Part shown: positions 25,644 to 33,566 of the stretch, piece by piece
How positions within the stretch are numbered: the first letter of the stretch is position 1
Layout: each line of letters opens with the position of its first letter
Source of the DNA: Pirellulales bacterium
GTDB taxonomy: Bacteria > Planctomycetota > Planctomycetia > Pirellulales > JADZDJ01
Assembly (NCBI GenBank): GCA_035656635.1
Contig: DASRSD010000182.1
Location: 1-35,830 of the forward strand
Direction of reading: 5' to 3'
Length of the DNA stretch: 35,830 nucleotides
Notes under the pieces: generated by a model
Database searches by the model: none
The model's input: the letters and a program-made list of their open reading frames with translations, nothing else
What the model was told of the DNA's origin: nothing
Position numbers and translations under genes: made by a program

Positions 25644-26867
25644 CTATCGGTCCAGTTCCGCCGCAATAATGTTCAAACTTCCTAGCACGGCCACAATATC
25701 GCTCAGGGTGTGTCCGCGAATTAAGTGCGGAAACACAGCGAAGTGAATGAAGGACGGCGGCCGGCATCGGGCACGATACGCCGTTTCCGTTCCGTCGCCG
25801 ACAATGTAAAAGCCCAGCTCTCCGTTGGGCGCTTCAATCGCCGCGTAAATTTCCTCGTGCGGCACTTCAAAACCGCGGTTGCTCATTTGCAATTCGAAGT
25901 GCGAAATGGTTCCCTCAATGGTCGAATACACCCAGCGCTTGTCGGGAAACGCCGTGCGTTGGTCGATGCCCACATTCACCGGGCCGCCGGGCAATTTTTC
26001 AATGGCTTGCTCGACAATCTTCAAGCTTTCCCACATTTCCTGCATGCGGACCAAATATCGGGTGTAGCAATCGCCCGCCGTAGCACAACAGACTTGAAAA
26101 TTAAAATCGCTGTACGGCAAATGCGGGTCGTCCTTGCGCAAATCGCGCGTCACGCCGCTGGCCCGGGCGACCGGCCCGCTGCAACTGCGGTTGATTGCTT
26201 CCGCTTTCGTCAGCACGCCCACGCCTTTGGTGCGGTCGACAAAAATTTTATTGCGATCCAACAGCCGCTCCATGTCGTGCAGCGTTTTCGGAAAGTTTTT
26301 GCAAAAGGCACGGATTTTTTCCACCACCAGCGGTGTCATGTCGTACATTAGTCCGCCGACCCGCGTGTAACTGTTGGTGAAGCGGGCCCCGCACAGCGTT
26401 TCGAAAATGTCGTACAGTACTTCGCGCTGGTAAAACGCGTACAAAAAGTACGTGAACGCGCCGGTATCGAGCCCGGCGGCGCCGTTGCACAGCAAATGAT
26501 CGCTGATCCGCGACAGCTCGGAAATAATAATGCGAATGTATTGGCACCGCGGTGTCAGCTTCAAACCCAGCAATTTTTCCACAGCACCGTGCCAGGCCAC
26601 GTTGTTGGTCATCGGCGAAATGTAATTCATCCGATCGGTAATCGTGACATACTGGTTGTAGTTCAAATGCTCGCCCAGCTTTTCAAAACCCGAGTGCAAA
26701 TAGCCGATGTCGGGCATGGCGTCGATCACTCGTTCGCCATCCAGTTTCAGCACCAGCCGTAATGTCGTGTGCGTGGCTGGATGCTGCGGGCCGAAGTTGA
26801 GCGTCCACAGGTAATCCTGCGGTTCGTCATGGGCCAAATCGCGACTTTCGACAGATGCAAGGGGCAT
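25644..26867 (-). CDS. nuoD: NADH-quinone oxidoreductase subunit D
   Basis: NuoD is the 49-kDa subunit of complex I, related to the large subunit of NiFe hydrogenases. It lines the quinone site with NuoB. Visible signatures are LNFGPQHPATHTTLRL, IGYLHSGFEKLGEHLNYNQY and the C-terminal GSLNIIAAELDR ending at the conserved Arg. The open frame continues upstream to 26915, into an inverted repeat element. The ATG at 26867 (MPLASVESRD) is chosen, giving 407 residues, the normal length. The spacer to nuoC is about 172 bases and is repeat-derived. Confidence 0.96.
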   Translation of the reverse strand: MPLASVESRDLAHDEPQDYLWTLNFGPQHPATHTTLRLVLKLDGERVIDAMPDIGYLHSGFEKLGEHLNYNQYVTITDRMNYISPMTNNVAWHGAVEKLLGLKLTPRCQYIRIIISELSRISDHLLCNGAAGLDTGAFTYFLYAFYQREVLYDIFETLCGARFTNSYTRVGGLMYDMTPLVVEKIRAFCKNFPKTLHDMERLLDRNKIFVDRTKGVGVLTKAEAINRSCSGPVARASGVTRDLRKDDPHLPYSDFNFQVCCATAGDCYTRYLVRMQEMWESLKIVEQAIEKLPGGPVNVGIDQRTAFPDKRWVYSTIEGTISHFELQMSNRGFEVPHEEIYAAIEAPNGELGFYIVGDGTETAYRARCRPPSFIHFAVFPHLIRGHTLSDIVAVLGSLNIIAAELDR

Positions 26868-26877
26868 GGCAGGGAAT

Positions 26878-27027
26878 ATATTAGCCGCAAATGAACGCGA
26901 ATGAACGCAAATCAAAACAAACTATCGTTTCCGCGTGCCAATACAACCAAACACCATCCTTAGCCGAATTCACTTGTGAACTATCCAATTTCATCTGCTG
27001 CCTCATTCGCGTTTATTCGCGGCATAT
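26878..27027. repeat. Inverted-repeat (MITE-like) element between nuoC and nuoD
   Basis: The left end reads ATATTAGCCGCAAATGAACG then CGAATGA (26878-26904). The right end (27003-27027) is its near-perfect inverse, TCATTCGCGTTTATTCGCGG then CATAT. About 100 bases of AT-richer sequence without a gene lie between. The paired ends mark it as a small non-autonomous element or a hairpin-forming repeat in the operon. Confidence 0.65.
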
Positions 27028-27039
27028 TTTGCTGCTGCT

Positions 27040-27540
27040 TCATGCACTATCGCGGGTTAGCACCGGAAAATTATGCCGTTCGCCGCGGCCTTGCAAGGGA
27101 TAATCTTTCCGAAGCGGGAAGGCGGCGAACTCCTCGGGCAGCAAAATGCGGCGATGGTCCGGATGCCCCTCGAAGGTAATGCCAAACATGTCCCATACTT
27201 CGCGCTCCATCCAATTGGCCCCCTCCCACAGCGAGGTGACGCTGGGCACTGCCAAATCCGGCTCGTTCAAAAAAGTGCGCACCATCAGCTGTTCATTGGT
27301 AACCGTATTGGTAAGTACATACACGAGCCCGAAGCGGTCTGTCGCCCCGCGGTAATTCAAATAGTCAACGCAGGTGATGTCCACGAGAAAATCGAACACC
27401 CGCTCGCCGTGCAAAAACTCCAGCGACGCAAAAAGGTGTTCCGTCGGAACTACCACGCGCACTTGCCCGCGAAACTCGCTGGTCGAAATTCCCGCGATGC
27501 GGTTCTTCAACAAATCAATGCTGGCAGCATCGTTCGACAT
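27040..27540 (-). CDS. nuoC: NADH-quinone oxidoreductase subunit C
   Basis: NuoC is the 30-kDa peripheral-arm subunit of complex I. The signature EREVWDMFGITFEGHPDHRR followed by FPLRKDYPLQGRGE is visible near the C-terminus. The length of 166 residues is close to the stand-alone (not fused to NuoD) form. It starts nine bases after the nuoB stop. Confidence 0.97.
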   Translation of the reverse strand: MSNDAASIDLLKNRIAGISTSEFRGQVRVVVPTEHLFASLEFLHGERVFDFLVDITCVDYLNYRGATDRFGLVYVLTNTVTNEQLMVRTFLNEPDLAVPSVTSLWEGANWMEREVWDMFGITFEGHPDHRRILLPEEFAAFPLRKDYPLQGRGERHNFPVLTRDSA

Positions 27541-27549
27541 CAGTGCTCG

Positions 27550-28137
27550 CTATTGCTGGACTTCACTTTTCCACACAACCGGGTTGCGCGCGCTGTCAAT
27601 CTGCGGCGGCCCGGGCAACTCAATCAAAGCGCGCTTCGGCTGTTGCGCAGCTTTCAATCGGAATTCGGCGCCTCCCAAGGTTCCTTCGCGCTGAATTTTA
27701 TCCTGCAAATCGATGATCCCTTGAATCAACTGCTCCGGCCGTGGCGGACAGCCGGGTAAATACATATCGACGGGAATAAACCGATCGACTCCCTGGACCA
27801 CGCTATACGTGTCGAATACGCCGCCGGTGCTGGCGCAGGCTCCCATCGAAATGCACCACTTGGGCTCGTTCATTTGCTGCCAAATGCGCTGCAGCACAGG
27901 CAACATTTTCATTACCACGCGCCCGGCCACAATCATTAAATCGCACTGCCGCGGGCTGAAGCGAAACACCTCGGCGCCAAAGCGGGCAATGTCGTGCTTG
28001 CTGGCGCCGGTAGCCATCAACTCGATGCCGCAACAGGCGGTGGCAAACGGCATGGGCCACAAGCTGTTTTTGCGGCACCAACTAGCCAGCGCATCGAGCT
28101 TGCTAACGACCACATTTTCCGGCAATTCTACCGCCAC
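27550..28137 (-). CDS. nuoB: NADH-quinone oxidoreductase subunit B
   Basis: NuoB is the complex I subunit carrying cluster N2, the last in the chain to quinone. The four ligands are Cys35 and Cys36 (ATACCGIELM), Cys101 (SMGACASTGG) and Cys130 (LPGCPPRPE). It has 195 residues with a C-terminal tail. It overlaps nuoA by ten bases. Confidence 0.98.
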   Translation of the reverse strand: MAVELPENVVVSKLDALASWCRKNSLWPMPFATACCGIELMATGASKHDIARFGAEVFRFSPRQCDLMIVAGRVVMKMLPVLQRIWQQMNEPKWCISMGACASTGGVFDTYSVVQGVDRFIPVDMYLPGCPPRPEQLIQGIIDLQDKIQREGTLGGAEFRLKAAQQPKRALIELPGPPQIDSARNPVVWKSEVQQ

Positions 28138-28607
28138 TTAAAAACCCCTTTCCGCCAGTCGTACACAAAGCCCAGCACCACTAGCAGAATGAATACCATT
28201 GCTCCGGCAAACACCAGCCCGCGAGAGGAAATCCAACCATCGCTCACGGCCAAATCAATGCCGCGCGCCGCCGATATATTCCCTCTTCCTTTGGGCGAGG
28301 ACTGGGGTGAGGGCGTGGTTTCCGATGCCGCCATCACCGTGGCTGCCTCGACATGCCGAACGGCCACAGCCCAGGGATACAAAAACAACAATTCCACGTC
28401 AAACACCAAAAACGCAATCGCCACTAAATGAAACCGCACGGCAAATCGCCGCCGAGTGTCGTGAATGGGGTCCATGCCGCTTTCGTATGGCATTTCCTTC
28501 ACGGCGGTCCGCTTGCGGGGAGCAATCAAACGGGGCGCGGCCAGCATGGCGCAAGACACCAAGGCCGCTACCACTACGAACAGCAAAATGGGCAGAAAAT
28601 CCGCCAT
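28128..28607 (-). CDS. nuoA: NADH-quinone oxidoreductase subunit A, with repeat-derived insertion
   Basis: NuoA is a small three-helix membrane subunit of complex I and the first gene of the operon. The conserved loop YESGMDPIHDTRRRFAVRFH and the helix AIAFLVFDVELLFLYPWAV are visible. It has 159 residues against about 120. The excess is an insertion of about 35-40 residues between helices two and three. This insertion contains a translated palindromic repeat (TTPSPQSSPKGRG). A Shine-Dalgarno AAGGAG lies before the ATG, inside a possible hairpin. Confidence 0.95.
   Translation of the reverse strand: MADFLPILLFVVVAALVSCAMLAAPRLIAPRKRTAVKEMPYESGMDPIHDTRRRFAVRFHLVAIAFLVFDVELLFLYPWAVAVRHVEAATVMAASETTPSPQSSPKGRGNISAARGIDLAVSDGWISSRGLVFAGAMVFILLVVLGFVYDWRKGVFKWR
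28278..28320 (-). repeat. Palindromic repeat inside nuoA
   Basis: CCCTCACCCCAGTCCTCGCC followed by CAAAGGAAGAGGG (minus strand) is a diverged copy of the element found in nuoG, at 29158 and at 35748. Here it is read in a different frame (TPSPQSSPKGRG) from that in nuoG. Confidence 0.75.
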
Positions 28608-28613
28608 CGCAAG

Positions 28614-28638
28614 CTCCTTCTTTTCTTTAGAAAGAAGG
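28614..28638 (-). promoter_or_regulatory. Hairpin covering the nuoA ribosome-binding site
   Basis: On the minus strand CCTTCTTT (28638-28631) can pair with AAAGAAGG (28623-28616) around a seven-base loop. The second arm includes most of the AAGGAG Shine-Dalgarno of nuoA. Folding could lower translation of the first nuo gene. This is a prediction from sequence only. Confidence 0.4.
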
Positions 28639-28880
28639 CCTAGTGAATTACCATATCACGCCCCGTCTTTCCTTCTCGGGAAGCACGGGATGATGGGGGT
28701 GAATGCCTTTCAATTCCGAATCCTTGCCGAGGCCGATGACCAGATTACCCGACTTTGTGAATCTTGTCACAAGCCCCCACAAATAAAAATGGCGCGCATT
28801 GCCGCCACTTTTATGTGGGCTATCCTAGTGCCGCTGGGCACAACCCGTCAAGCCGCGCGCGCTGCGGGCATTTTTGGCAA

Positions 28881-28910
28881 TTTGTCCGGGAATTTTTATT
28901 CCCGGACAAA
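28881..28910. repeat. Perfect 12-bp hairpin
   Basis: TTTGTCCGGGAA (28881-28892) and TTCCCGGACAAA (28899-28910) are exact inverses around a six-base T-rich loop. It is not next to a gene end, so it is more likely a REP-type palindrome or a cruciform/attenuator than a plain terminator. No second copy was seen in the window. Confidence 0.6.
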
Positions 28911-29157
28911 ACTGCTTCTTTTTGCGCGTCAGGCGCTATGCTTCACCCGAAGTTTTCCGAGCGATCCGTAGCGGCGGCGGGACAGAATGCTTCCCATTTA
29001 CGTCGGCCAATGCGAATTGTTGGCGAATTAAAGCTGTTTGCAAATTAAATGCGCCTTCCCTAGCTCTCGCCAATCAAGTTCGCCGCGGCAAACGGTTGGC
29101 TTGAAGAACTTCTTTGTACCCAGCATTCTGCTCGACGCAGCACCTGGACGCCGCGCG

Positions 29158-29203
29158 CATTTCTCCCTCTCCCCTTGCGGGAGAGGGTCGGGGTGAGGGG
29201 CGC
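29158..29203. repeat. Palindromic repeat, intergenic copy
   Basis: ATTTCTCCCTCTCCCCTTGC then GGGAGAGGGTCGGGGTGAGG contains the CTCTCCC/GGGAGAG hairpin and a GGGGTGAGGG arm. It is the most complete of the four copies in the window and gives the consensus for the copies in nuoG and nuoA. Confidence 0.8.
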
Positions 29204-29400
29204 GCACCTCGGGCCGTGCCGAAGCAACAATCGAAAAGTTAAATTTCCAAAGAACGGTCGCGGAGCCCATTCGCTCCGAGCCGTTCACGTTAGTGTACAT
29301 CTGTTTTAGATGCAAGAAGCAAATTGTGCCAGCCCTTGAATTTCATGACTTGCACTGACAGCCGATGTGCACGCCGGTCTTACACGAAACGAATACAATG

Positions 29401-31860
29401 TCAACCATCCACGTTGATGTCCGTTTCGCCGTAATGGTCGAGCAGGATGAAATAATCATCCACGTCAATGCCGTTCAGGCCATCGACATTGGCGTAGGGG
29501 ACGCCAGCAACGCTGGCCTGCCCAAAATTATCGACGATGTTACGGTAATCGGTGTAATCGACAATGTGGTTTCCGTCGGTGTCGCCGGTTATCAACGGGA
29601 GATCGGAAGTGACATTCACAGTAAATGGGCTGAAGGTGCGATAATCAGACCCGGCCTGATAATCTAATCCGGTAACCTCATCTACTCCATAGCTATCTGG
29701 CAAGGAAGTACCAGCATAAAATCCAATAATAAAGTTCCCTTGCTTGTTCATTGCAATCGGAGAACCTTCTGCCCCAACTGACCAAGGCAGCTGATCAACC
29801 TGAAATGGTCCAAACGTCGACGTAAATTGATTGCCAGTTGGCACCGCTCTTGCCATCACATGCTCAATGGTCTCACCTTGTTCCGTCCAAGCCACAACGT
29901 AATACGACCCGCGTTCTCCTGTCGGGTCATCGTTCATCGCAACGGTTGGCGATTGTAATGAACCATCCGAGGTATCCGCGATAACGACTTGGTGACCTAA
30001 GTCGACAATTCTTCCCGGAATTGGCGCGTTTGATCCGGCTATCGTAAACGCCTGCGACAGAACTTGGAAATTGGTAAAGCTTTCTTCTTGTACCCATGTC
30101 ACGACAAATCGTCCGCTGGAATCAATCGCCACCGTAGGGCTGCTAACTCCGTAGACTGCTAAGTCATCAAAGGTGGTGGGCGGCAAAATGATGGTCTCGG
30201 AGTTACCAAGGGCGCTATCAGACACGAATTGGCCTTTGGTCGCATCGAAATAACGAGCGCAGATACCACCTTGTGAGCCTATATTGCTCCCATAGGCAAC
30301 AACGAAATCACCATCGCGGCTCATGGCCACTGTTGGCGAACCATGGGAATTATTGCCCGTACTAGCCTGAAGCGGGTTCTCGTCAATGGGTGTTCCATCA
30401 CCATGGAATCGTTGCACGAAAACCTGTGAATTAAGGTTATCATCTTCTTCCGTCCAAGCGATAACGAAATCATCATCCGACTGGCTGTCCAAGTTTTCAC
30501 CCTGCATTGCAAACGATTCAATGCCATGCCCAAACTCAATTGTCGTCCCGATCTGATGACCTAATGCATCATATCGCGTTATACGCCCATCACCGAGATC
30601 GTTCCAAGCCACATCGAAGTTCCCTTCGGCATCAATACCAACGCCTATCCCCAGCCCAGGGGTCGCGACCTGAAATGCTACCTTAGGACTTGGCTCTTCT
30701 GGTGCTATAGCCCACACTCCTGAAAGTTTGTCATTAAACACTTCAGCGGTCTGACAAATGGAATTGATAGCGACTAAGGATGCTGTGCCTTCCTCTCTAT
30801 CTCTGCCTATCCCGGTCGGTGTTGGCTCATTTGGCTCGTACAAAAGCGTCTCATCGTTTCCTGCGCCACCGCCGTCGATTGAAGCAAGGTATGGGTCTTC
30901 GACCAAGTCGGTCGAGTTCACCAGAGTCGTTGGCACGCCGGACTGAAAGGTGATGGTTAGCGCGCTGGCGCTGACGGAACTAATGGTGTTCGAGCCAAGC
31001 TGAGAAAGATTGGGCGGAGTGTAATCGGTGACGTGGAAAGCGCTCAGGTCGAGGGTGTCGTTGCCGGTGGAATCAATGGTGTCGTTACCGAGCGGCGGTT
31101 GGACCGGGTCTCCTTGTTTTGTTCCATCGACCCACGAATAGCTATACGTGTTGCTGCCGCCGTTGCCCGCGAGGTAGTCGTTGCCGGCTCCGCCGTCGAG
31201 CCAATCGTTATCCGCGCCACCTGAGATATTATCGTCGGACAATTGCTGCGCGGTGGTTCCGGAAATCAATACATCAATCAAAGCCTGCGCGTCGGTGTTC
31301 GTCACAGCACCGTCGCGGTTAATGTCGGCGATGTACAGAAAATCGGACTCCGTCAGCATGCCATGAGGAAAACTTGCCAGGTATGCCGACCGATTAGTAA
31401 GGGCCGTCATCAATGCAATCAAATCGCGGACATCGACCTGCCCATCTCCATTCACGTCGCCCGCAATCAATTGAAAGTTATCGGTCAGGACTGGCCCACT
31501 CAAATTGCTGCCAATCAGCGTGTTGTTGCCGCCATTGCCGTTGATCGTGACGTGTTCCAAGAAGGGGAAGTTGGTGCGCGACACCGCGGCCAGGCTGATG
31601 GTGTCGTTACCGGCCCCGCCCTGGGCGTCAATGAGCTTGACGGAGCTGGCCGGCACGCCCAAGGGGCTGATATCGGAACCGTTAGCGATTACTTGCACGT
31701 TGCCGGACGTAGCGCTACCCACGGTAATGGTATCGCCACTATCGTCGCCGCTGATGCTGAGCGTGGCGGTGGCGCTGTTCCAAATGGCGCTGGCCGAGAG
31801 CATGGCGCGGTCTTGAAGTGGTTCAAACCGGGACAGGCGTTCGCGATTTCTGGCGCGCAT
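29401..31860 (-). CDS. Large extracellular protein with dockerin-like and RTX-like repeats
   Basis: This is a probable secreted or surface protein of 819 residues. The N-terminus has the planctomycete-type motif RFEPLQDRAMLSAS (residues 11-24) seen on exported proteins of this phylum. A dockerin-like calcium-binding pair is at about 133-200 (GDVNGDGQVDVRDL, ADINRDGAVTNTDA). RTX-type glycine repeats are at about 212-238 (GGADNDWLDGGAGNDYLAG). Residues about 380-740 carry repeated blade-like units (SPTVAMSRDGDFVVAY, SPTVAIDSSGRFVVTW). The C-terminus is another dockerin-like pair (GDTDGNHIVDYTDY, VDGLNGIDVDDY). No catalytic domain is recognised. Its function is probably adhesion or scaffold attachment, by inference. 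Confidence 0.85.
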   Translation of the reverse strand: MRARNRERLSRFEPLQDRAMLSASAIWNSATATLSISGDDSGDTITVGSATSGNVQVIANGSDISPLGVPASSVKLIDAQGGAGNDTISLAAVSRTNFPFLEHVTINGNGGNNTLIGSNLSGPVLTDNFQLIAGDVNGDGQVDVRDLIALMTALTNRSAYLASFPHGMLTESDFLYIADINRDGAVTNTDAQALIDVLISGTTAQQLSDDNISGGADNDWLDGGAGNDYLAGNGGSNTYSYSWVDGTKQGDPVQPPLGNDTIDSTGNDTLDLSAFHVTDYTPPNLSQLGSNTISSVSASALTITFQSGVPTTLVNSTDLVEDPYLASIDGGGAGNDETLLYEPNEPTPTGIGRDREEGTASLVAINSICQTAEVFNDKLSGVWAIAPEEPSPKVAFQVATPGLGIGVGIDAEGNFDVAWNDLGDGRITRYDALGHQIGTTIEFGHGIESFAMQGENLDSQSDDDFVIAWTEEDDNLNSQVFVQRFHGDGTPIDENPLQASTGNNSHGSPTVAMSRDGDFVVAYGSNIGSQGGICARYFDATKGQFVSDSALGNSETIILPPTTFDDLAVYGVSSPTVAIDSSGRFVVTWVQEESFTNFQVLSQAFTIAGSNAPIPGRIVDLGHQVVIADTSDGSLQSPTVAMNDDPTGERGSYYVVAWTEQGETIEHVMARAVPTGNQFTSTFGPFQVDQLPWSVGAEGSPIAMNKQGNFIIGFYAGTSLPDSYGVDEVTGLDYQAGSDYRTFSPFTVNVTSDLPLITGDTDGNHIVDYTDYRNIVDNFGQASVAGVPYANVDGLNGIDVDDYFILLDHYGETDINVDG

Positions 31861-32136
31861 GGTGCCGCTCCGTTTGACAAAAGGTCAATGTGCAACCCCG
31901 GATTGCGGTGCCTAATAGGGGCGATTGTACTGCGCGCCAGAAAATTTTCAACGCGCTAATCAAAAATCTCGTCGAAACCTTGCCGGCATACCAAGAAGCG
32001 GGAAATGAACTTCGGCACGAGCGGACGCGCAACCTGCCCGTGACGGAGAGCCATCGTCGGCGCAGCCAACCGCCTAAATCATTACTACAACTATAGTTGG
32101 AAGACGGTCAAGCCATGAAATCCTAACATCGGGTTC
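31861..32136. other. Divergent intergenic region
   Basis: This stretch separates the minus-strand dockerin protein from the plus-strand XRE regulator and should hold both promoters. No clear -35/-10 pair is recognised. The only distinct feature is a 12-bp palindrome at 32088-32099. Confidence 0.4.
32088..32099. promoter_or_regulatory. Perfect 12-bp palindrome, possible XRE operator
   Basis: CAACTATAGTTG is an exact palindrome 37 bases before the ATG of the XRE-family gene. Small regulators of this family often bind such sites in their own promoter, so autoregulation is plausible. Only one copy was seen. Confidence 0.35.
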
Positions 32137-32361
32137 ATGCTTGGCGAAGAAATCCGAAAAGTGAGGCTGGCTGCCGGCGTGACGCAGGAAGAATTGGCGT
32201 TTCGCGCGAAAATTTCTCGCAACTACGTCAGCTTGCTGGAATTAAACCAGAAATCGCCCACGGTGGACGTGCTGCTGCGAATCGCCAAGGGGCTGGACGT
32301 ACGGCCTTCGTTGTTGATCGCCAGATTGGAGAACGAAACGACAAAGTCTCGTAAGCGATAA
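32137..32361 (+). CDS. XRE-family helix-turn-helix regulator
   Basis: This is a DNA-binding protein of 74 residues, made almost only of a Cro/C1-type helix-turn-helix (about 5-62). The pattern IRKVRLAAGVTQEELAFRA, then ISRNYVSLLE, then SPTVDVLLRIAKGLDV is characteristic. There is no extra sensing domain. No strong ribosome site is seen. It stands between the dockerin protein and the RAYT region, with no toxin gene beside it. It is not an obvious antitoxin. A palindrome upstream may be its operator. Confidence 0.9.
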   Translation: MLGEEIRKVRLAAGVTQEELAFRAKISRNYVSLLELNQKSPTVDVLLRIAKGLDVRPSLLIARLENETTKSRKR

Positions 32362-32395
32362 GCTCTAAGGTTGTGTTGAGTTTCGGCGCTTCGCC

Positions 32396-32537
32396 GGGTG
32401 GCCCGGATAGGCGGAGCGCATCCGGGTCGCGCTAGCGACAAGAGGCCGCTTGAAAATGGTTACGCTACCGAAAGGGCAACCTTCAACCTGAAGCCTCTTG
32501 CGGCTCTCGCCGCCCGGACAGCTTGTCCGGGCCACCC
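32396..32537. repeat. RAYT-associated repeat, copy 1
   Basis: This unit of about 142 bp is bounded by GGGTGGCCCGGA and its inverse TCCGGGCCACCC. It carries internal sub-palindromes (CCGGAtag...gcaTCCGG and CCGGACAgcttgTCCGG) and a conserved core GACAAGAGGCCGCTTGAAAA. It begins 35 bases after the XRE gene. Confidence 0.9.
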
Positions 32538-32545
32538 GGTGTGTA

Positions 32546-32686
32546 GGGTGGCCCGGATACGCGGAGCGCATCCGGGTCGCGCCAGCGACAAGAGGCCGCT
32601 TGAAAATGGTTACGCTACCGAAAGGGCAACCTTCAACTCGAAGCCTCTTGCGGTTGCGCCGCCCGGACAATTTGTCCGGGCCACCC
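32546..32686. repeat. RAYT-associated repeat, copy 2
   Basis: This is a complete unit in the same orientation as copy 1, nine bases after it and preceded by GTGTAG. It ends 54 bases before the start of the transposase gene. A GTAG tetranucleotide before the palindrome is a known trait of REP elements. Confidence 0.9.
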
Positions 32687-32740
32687 CTTGAAGTTTCACT
32701 GATGCCGGCTTGTCGCCGATGCCCAGCAACCTATGCTGTT

Positions 32741-33262
32741 ATGATGACCAAGCGGCGAATTTACGACAACGAGCATCACGCACATTTTCTGACATTTTCC
32801 TGTTATAAGCGGCGGCGACTGTTAGACCATGATCGAGTGAAACGAATTGTACTGGGTACACTCAATGGGCAGTTGCGGCGGTTGGCCGGTTCGTGTGTTG
32901 GCTTCGTCATTATGCCTAATCATGTTCACGCGATTGTATGGTTTGAAGCCAACGGGCAACTCAGCGAGTTCTTAAAGCAATGGAAACGCACCAGTAGTCT
33001 GCGCATCAAAGATTTATTTTCCACATCGCTGGCACACTATGCTTCCTGTTTTTCGCCGAGCGAACCAGTTTGGCAACCACGCAGCTATGGATTCAATCTG
33101 TACTCACGTGGAAAGATTGAGGAAAAACTCGATTACATCCATTTGAATCCCGTGCGCGCGGGCTTGGTTTCGAAGCCCTGCGACTGGCCGTGGAGTTCTG
33201 CTCGACACTACCTGCAAGCCCGCTCGGTCGGCGTGCCCATCCGCTGGATTGATTGTGATTAA
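32741..33262 (+). CDS. REP-associated tyrosine transposase (RAYT, IS200-like Y1)
   Basis: This is a single-strand DNA transposase-like protein related to IS200/IS605 TnpA and thought to handle REP palindromes. The HUH motif is His61-Val-His63 (IMPNHVHAIVW), and the likely catalytic tyrosine is Tyr132 in DYIHLNPVRAGLV. The 173-residue form begins at ATG 32741; the frame is open upstream through the flanking repeat, so that part is left out. A second candidate ATG is at 32702. Two repeat units stand upstream and three downstream, in the same orientation. The catalytic residues look intact. Confidence 0.92.
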   Translation: MMTKRRIYDNEHHAHFLTFSCYKRRRLLDHDRVKRIVLGTLNGQLRRLAGSCVGFVIMPNHVHAIVWFEANGQLSEFLKQWKRTSSLRIKDLFSTSLAHYASCFSPSEPVWQPRSYGFNLYSRGKIEEKLDYIHLNPVRAGLVSKPCDWPWSSARHYLQARSVGVPIRWIDCD

Positions 33263-33272
33263 CCGAACTCTC

Positions 33273-33413
33273 GGGTGGCCCGGATATGCGGAGCGCATCC
33301 GGGTCGCGCCAGCGACAAGAGGCCGCTTGAAAATGGTTACGCTACCGAAAGGGCAACCTTCAACTCGAAGCCTCTTGCGGTTGCGCCGCCCGGACAATTT
33401 GTCCGGGCCACCC
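33273..33413. repeat. RAYT-associated repeat, copy 3
   Basis: This is a complete unit that begins 11 bases after the transposase stop. Its core and 3' half are nearly identical to copy 2, and its ends are GGGTGGCCCGGA and TCCGGGCCACCC. Confidence 0.9.
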
Positions 33414-33421
33414 TGTGTGTA

Positions 33422-33565
33422 GGGTGGCCCGGATACGCGGAGAGCGCATCCGGGTCGCGCTGGCGACAAGAGGCCGCTTGAAAATGGTTACGCTACCGAA
33501 AGGGCAACCTTCAACTCGAAGCCTCTTGCGGCTCTCGCCGCCCGGACAATTTGTCCGGGCCACCC
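33422..33565. repeat. RAYT-associated repeat, copy 4
   Basis: This is a complete unit after a short TGTGTGTAG linker like that before copy 2. It has a two-base insertion (GGAGAGCGC for GGAGCGC) in the left sub-palindrome. Its 3' half matches copy 1 (GGCTCTCGCCGCC). Confidence 0.9.
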
Positions 33566-33566
33566 G

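Larger units (their letters stand above)
28639..29400. other. Intergenic region upstream of nuo operon, repeat-bearing
   Basis: No gene is supported in this stretch. It should hold the nuo promoter on the minus strand, but no clear boxes are seen. It contains a perfect 12-bp hairpin (28881-28910) and a full copy of the palindromic repeat (29158-29203). The rest is without recognised features. Confidence 0.5.

Noticed and set aside
25725-26351. Plus-strand frame of 208 codons opposite nuoD
   Set aside because: Antisense shadow; the composition is typical of reverse reading of a GC-rich gene.
27073-27759. Plus-strand frame of 228 codons opposite nuoC/nuoB
   Set aside because: Spans two minus-strand genes and their junction; no independent support.
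31243-31959. Plus-strand frame of 238 codons opposite the N-terminus of the dockerin protein
   Set aside because: The minus frame has calcium-binding motifs and the FEPLQDR N-terminus; the plus frame has no recognised pattern.
32498-32740. N-terminal extension of the transposase frame
   Set aside because: It is translation of the flanking repeat copy; the transposase homology begins at about 32741.
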